A DNA stretch of 64,000 nucleotides from Paenibacillus sp. yr247 (GTDB lineage: Bacteria; Bacillota; Bacilli; Paenibacillales; NBRC-103111), in the NCBI RefSeq assembly GCF_900103825.1, contig NZ_FNIF01000002.1, forward strand, positions 372,001 through 436,000, given 5' to 3'. Of this stretch, positions 61,080 to 64,000 are shown one piece after another (position 1 is the first letter of the stretch; the number at the start of each line of letters is the position of its first letter). The position numbers were made by a program, and so were the translations under genes. The notes beneath the pieces were generated by a model that was not told where the DNA came from, searched no databases, and worked only from the letters and a program-made list of their open reading frames with translations.

Positions 61080-64000
61080 GCACAAACGTAAACGGTTATG
61101 TCGCTTTGCTTTTGCATGCCCATATCCCCTACGTTCGTCATGAGGAGTCCAACATCACCTTAGAAGAACGCTGGTTTTTCGAAGCGGTTGTGGACAGCTA
61201 TCTTCCTCTGATTGAAATGATGGAGCGTCTGCTCGAAGAGGATGTGCCCTTTCACCTCACATTATCCTTATCCCCGCCGCTGCTTGCCATGCTGGAGGAT
61301 TCAGGCCTCCAAAAGAGGCTTCGAAAGCATCTAGCCTCACTGTGTGAACTAGCTCAGCGAGAAGTCTTCCGCCTATGGGGTCATGCCGACTTCGGCCCCA
61401 CAGCGAGGCTCTATGCCGATCAATATCATCGGCTGCTTGCTTTGTACGATCGCCTTCGTGGCGATCTGATCGGTAAGTTCCGCAGCCTAAGAAACTCAGG
61501 CTGCTTAGAATTAATTACGTGCGCCGCAACGCATGCGTTCTTGCCGCTGGTCAAGAACGACCCCGCGCTGCGCGCGCAGCTTGAAGCCGCCGTACAGGAA
61601 TTCCGGCGGCATTTTGGGTCTGCTCCGGCAGGCATCTGGCTGCCGGAATGCGGGTATACGCCTGCGGTGGAGCCCCACCTGCAGGCGATGGGCCTACGCT
61701 ACTTCGTCGTCGACGCCCATGCTCACGCACAGGCGGTGACGGCGAATCAAGCACAGGGCAGGGCAAATGCAAAGAGCACGGCTGGAGCCCCGCTCCGCAC
61801 GCAGAGCGGGGCCTGCGCCTTTGCTCGGGACCTCGAAGCCGGCGCTCAAGTATGGAGCGCAGAAGTCGGGTACCCGAGCGACGCCGACTATCGCGAATAT
61901 TATCGCGATATCGGCTACGACCTCGGCCGCAGTGGCGGTGCCGAGTGGGAGTACTTGAAGCCCTATGTGCTGCCGGACGGTAAACGCATCCATACGGGCT
62001 TCAAGTACTATCGCGTCACCGGCGCAGCCGCTGGTGACGCCAAAGCGCCCTACCACCCGGCAAGGGCCGCTCAGAAAGCTCAGCAGCATGCTGAGCATTT
62101 CGTCGCTAGCCGGGTGGCGCAGCTTCGCCGCCTCGCTGAGGAGCGCGAGGCGCAGGCTTTAGCCGTTGGCTGCAGCGCAGCGCGGCCTGCGGCACCGCCG
62201 GTCATCGTATGTCCATACGATGCCGAGCTGTTCGGGCACTGGTGGTACGAAGGCCACCAGTGGCTTGAGGCAGTGCTGCGCGGGTTCGCTGCCGCGCGCA
62301 GCCATGATGACGTAGTCGCAGATACGACTACGTTAGGCGGTTACGCCGCCGCCCATGCACCGACCACGGAAGCGAAGCTTCCCGTGTCGAGCTGGGGCCG
62401 GGGCGGCTATGCCGAGGTCTGGCTGCAGCCGCGCAGCCAGTGGGTTCATCCGCTGCTGCACGCGGCGGAGGATCGTCTGGTACTTGCTGCGCAAAAGCAC
62501 CCCAACCCGCAGCTGCTCACTGGGATGCAGCAGCGTGCGCTTAACCAAGCCGCGCGAGAGCTGATGCTCGCGCAGAGCAGCGACTGGACGTTCATCCTAG
62601 ATGCAGAGACGGTAACCGACTATGCGGTGAACCGTATTGAAACGCATTTATCCCATTTCCATAAATTGCTTAACGCGCTAGAAACTGCATGCTCAGACAA
62701 AGAGCTTTCTGAACTCGTGATTTCCTTAGAACGGAGATCCCCTTTTTTACCAGAGCTTCACTACCTTCTTTTCCAACCTAGCTCTTTTAGCAGTTCTTTC
62801 AGTGGCACAGCCACTAGCTCTTCCATAAGCACAACAGCAGGCCCTGCTTCATCGTCTCCATTCGAAGTACCATCGATTTCTATAACGTGCATTCCCTTTT
62901 CCAACACACACTCAACCTTGCGCATTCTCATGCTCGCATGGGAATATCCGCCACGTGTGATTGGCGGTCTCGCCCGAGCCGTTTGCGACCTATCTAGGCA
63001 GCTTGCTGCATCCGGCCATGAGGTTCATGTCATAACATGCCTTACTCCCGATTGTCTTCCTTATGAGCTATCCGATGGGGTGCATATTCATCGCGTAGAG
63101 GTTCTTCAATCAACCGGAACTACTCACTTCCTTGATTGGGTATTTCAAATGAATTTGGCTTTCACCGATTCGGTCCTTCGCTTATCTGAGCAAGGCATGC
63201 TGTTCGATATCATTCATGCCCACGATTGGCTTGTCTTTTACGCAGCCAAAGAATGTAAAAGTGCGCTTCATCTCCCGCTTCTTGCAACGATCCATGCCAC
63301 CGAGTATGGTCGAAATCAAGGGAAGCTGGATACCCCGGTGCAAAAACGGATACATGCGTTAGAAAATAAGTTAGCCGACGAAGCCGATCAGCTCGTTGTA
63401 TGCAGTCTTTATATGCAGCAAGAAGTGATGCGTCTCTTTCAAGTACCTATGCATAAAATAACTCATATACCTAATGGTGTTGTTCCTTTTCGCGCACCTG
63501 CAGCTTCCCTTCAGATTGTTAACCCGCTTCTCTCTAATGCTCTTTCTAGAGATTCACAAAATCGAATTCTTGCTTTCCTCGGAAGGCTTGTATATGAAAA
63601 AGGCGTGCACATCCTCATATCCGCCATGCGGCTCGTGCTCAAACGTTACCCCGAAGCTAAGCTGGTTATCGCTGGCTCCGGACCTGAGCTTGAAGCGCTC
63701 CAACAACTAGCCGCTCCACTGGGTGACCGGGTTAGCTTCACTGGTTTCCTAGATGAAACAGACAAAAATCTGCTTTTGCACACCGCAGAGCTCTGTGTAT
63801 TCCCAAGTCTCTATGAACCATTTGGTCTTGTAGCTTTGGAAGCAATGGCAAGTGGTACGCCGCTCATCGTTTCTGATACTGGTGGTCTTGCTGAGATTGT
63901 GGACCATGGTATTAACGGCTGCAAAGTGCCGCCAGGGGATGCGAACGCACTAGCTTGGCAAATCACCCAGCTTTTGCAAAACCCCAATATCACAACTCAA
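61076..64000 (+). CDS. GH57-GT4 fusion, copy 2 (partial, runs off the window end)
   Basis: 975 codons are open to the last base, so the 3' end is missing by an estimated few dozen residues, judging from copy 1. Same architecture: LLLHAHIPYVRHEESN, Glu191 in IWLPECGYTP, Asp382 in CPYDAELFGHWWYEG, a helical branching region, then the GT4 part with MLAWEYPPRVIGGLARAVCD and the E-x7-E pair Glu914/Glu922 in EPFGLVALEA. A serine-rich linker (about 565-610, including SSFSSSFSGTATSSSIST) joins the halves, absent from copy 1. The stretch 61530-62640 is strongly GC-rich and alanine-biased. TTG start with GGAGG 9 bases upstream, coupled to the DUF4912 gene. Confidence 0.93.
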   Translation, partial: MSTNVNGYVALLLHAHIPYVRHEESNITLEERWFFEAVVDSYLPLIEMMERLLEEDVPFHLTLSLSPPLLAMLEDSGLQKRLRKHLASLCELAQREVFRLWGHADFGPTARLYADQYHRLLALYDRLRGDLIGKFRSLRNSGCLELITCAATHAFLPLVKNDPALRAQLEAAVQEFRRHFGSAPAGIWLPECGYTPAVEPHLQAMGLRYFVVDAHAHAQAVTANQAQGRANAKSTAGAPLRTQSGACAFARDLEAGAQVWSAEVGYPSDADYREYYRDIGYDLGRSGGAEWEYLKPYVLPDGKRIHTGFKYYRVTGAAAGDAKAPYHPARAAQKAQQHAEHFVASRVAQLRRLAEEREAQALAVGCSAARPAAPPVIVCPYDAELFGHWWYEGHQWLEAVLRGFAAARSHDDVVADTTTLGGYAAAHAPTTEAKLPVSSWGRGGYAEVWLQPRSQWVHPLLHAAEDRLVLAAQKHPNPQLLTGMQQRALNQAARELMLAQSSDWTFILDAETVTDYAVNRIETHLSHFHKLLNALETACSDKELSELVISLERRSPFLPELHYLLFQPSSFSSSFSGTATSSSISTTAGPASSSPFEVPSISITCIPFSNTHSTLRILMLAWEYPPRVIGGLARAVCDLSRQLAASGHEVHVITCLTPDCLPYELSDGVHIHRVEVLQSTGTTHFLDWVFQMNLAFTDSVLRLSEQGMLFDIIHAHDWLVFYAAKECKSALHLPLLATIHATEYGRNQGKLDTPVQKRIHALENKLADEADQLVVCSLYMQQEVMRLFQVPMHKITHIPNGVVPFRAPAASLQIVNPLLSNALSRDSQNRILAFLGRLVYEKGVHILISAMRLVLKRYPEAKLVIAGSGPELEALQQLAAPLGDRVSFTGFLDETDKNLLLHTAELCVFPSLYEPFGLVALEAMASGTPLIVSDTGGLAEIVDHGINGCKVPPGDANALAWQITQLLQNPNITTQ

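Noticed and set aside
1-64000. tRNA/rRNA genes, prophage or insertion sequences
   Set aside because: I scanned for cloverleaf-type sequence, transposase or integrase motifs and phage genes and saw none I could support.

Overview
The window looks like a chromosomal segment of a spore-former-type member of the Bacillales, most likely Paenibacillaceae (Paenibacillus or a close relative). I infer this from gene content and style: a SigI/RsgI pair, a copper-amine-oxidase-like stalk domain protein, a CD3324-type small protein, a preQ1-I riboswitch, a tandem glycine riboswitch, strong AGGAGG ribosome binding sites and many TTG/GTG starts. I see no rRNA, tRNA, prophage, insertion sequence or CRISPR array. 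Most genes are ordinary core or accessory metabolism. The unusual parts are fusion proteins, duplicated modules and small intergenic repeats.

Layout. 0.1-4.3 kb: MarR/MFS efflux operon, an aldo/keto reductase and glutaminase. 4.5-9.5 kb (minus): CopC-CopD copper protein with a DUF2203 partner, NikR, a four-domain Hpt-REC-GGDEF-REC signalling protein and a gamma-glutamylcyclotransferase. 9.6-14.2 kb (minus): a CD3324-type protein, a repeat-bearing region with two possible micro-peptides, and pxpA, pxpC, pxpB (5-oxoprolinase) plus an alpha/beta hydrolase. 14.3-21.7 kb: YbjQ, a nucleotidase and a phosphonate-type ABC transporter with a fused double permease, then a nickel/cobalt permease. 21.8-26.3 kb: a NarL-type two-component pair, YcnI, folA-thyA, and queF behind a preQ1 riboswitch. 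26.5-34.7 kb: a stalk-domain secreted protein, a truncated 5TM sensor fragment, an AlkD-like repair protein, a molybdopterin oxidoreductase, serine dehydratase, and a redoxin domain fused to a soluble chemoreceptor signalling domain.

35-48.2 kb: VOC and spermidine-synthase-like proteins, a YedY-like Mo oxidoreductase, then gcvH divergent from a glycine-riboswitch-controlled gcvT-gcvPA-gcvPB operon, a Gfo/Idh-MFS pair, leucyl aminopeptidase and an Fe-S aldo/keto reductase. 48.2-53.9 kb: a Fur-box-preceded, decayed PepSY gene, rsgI-sigI, and a regulatory cluster made of an XRE-LytTR fusion, a multi-spanning membrane protein and a REC-LytTR regulator. 54.1-64 kb: a polysaccharide locus in which the pair DUF4912 + (GH57 fused to GT4) occurs twice, around a nucleotidyltransferase-phosphomannomutase fusion and a KTSC-like protein. 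The second GH57-GT4 gene runs off the window end.

Strongest candidates for something little described: (1) the redoxin-chemoreceptor fusion at 33355-34692, (2) the duplicated DUF4912/GH57-GT4 alpha-glucan module at 54149-64000, and (3) the XRE-LytTR / membrane protein / REC-LytTR cluster at 51241-53445. Several genes also carry abrupt GC-rich patches, and three different small repeat families sit between genes.
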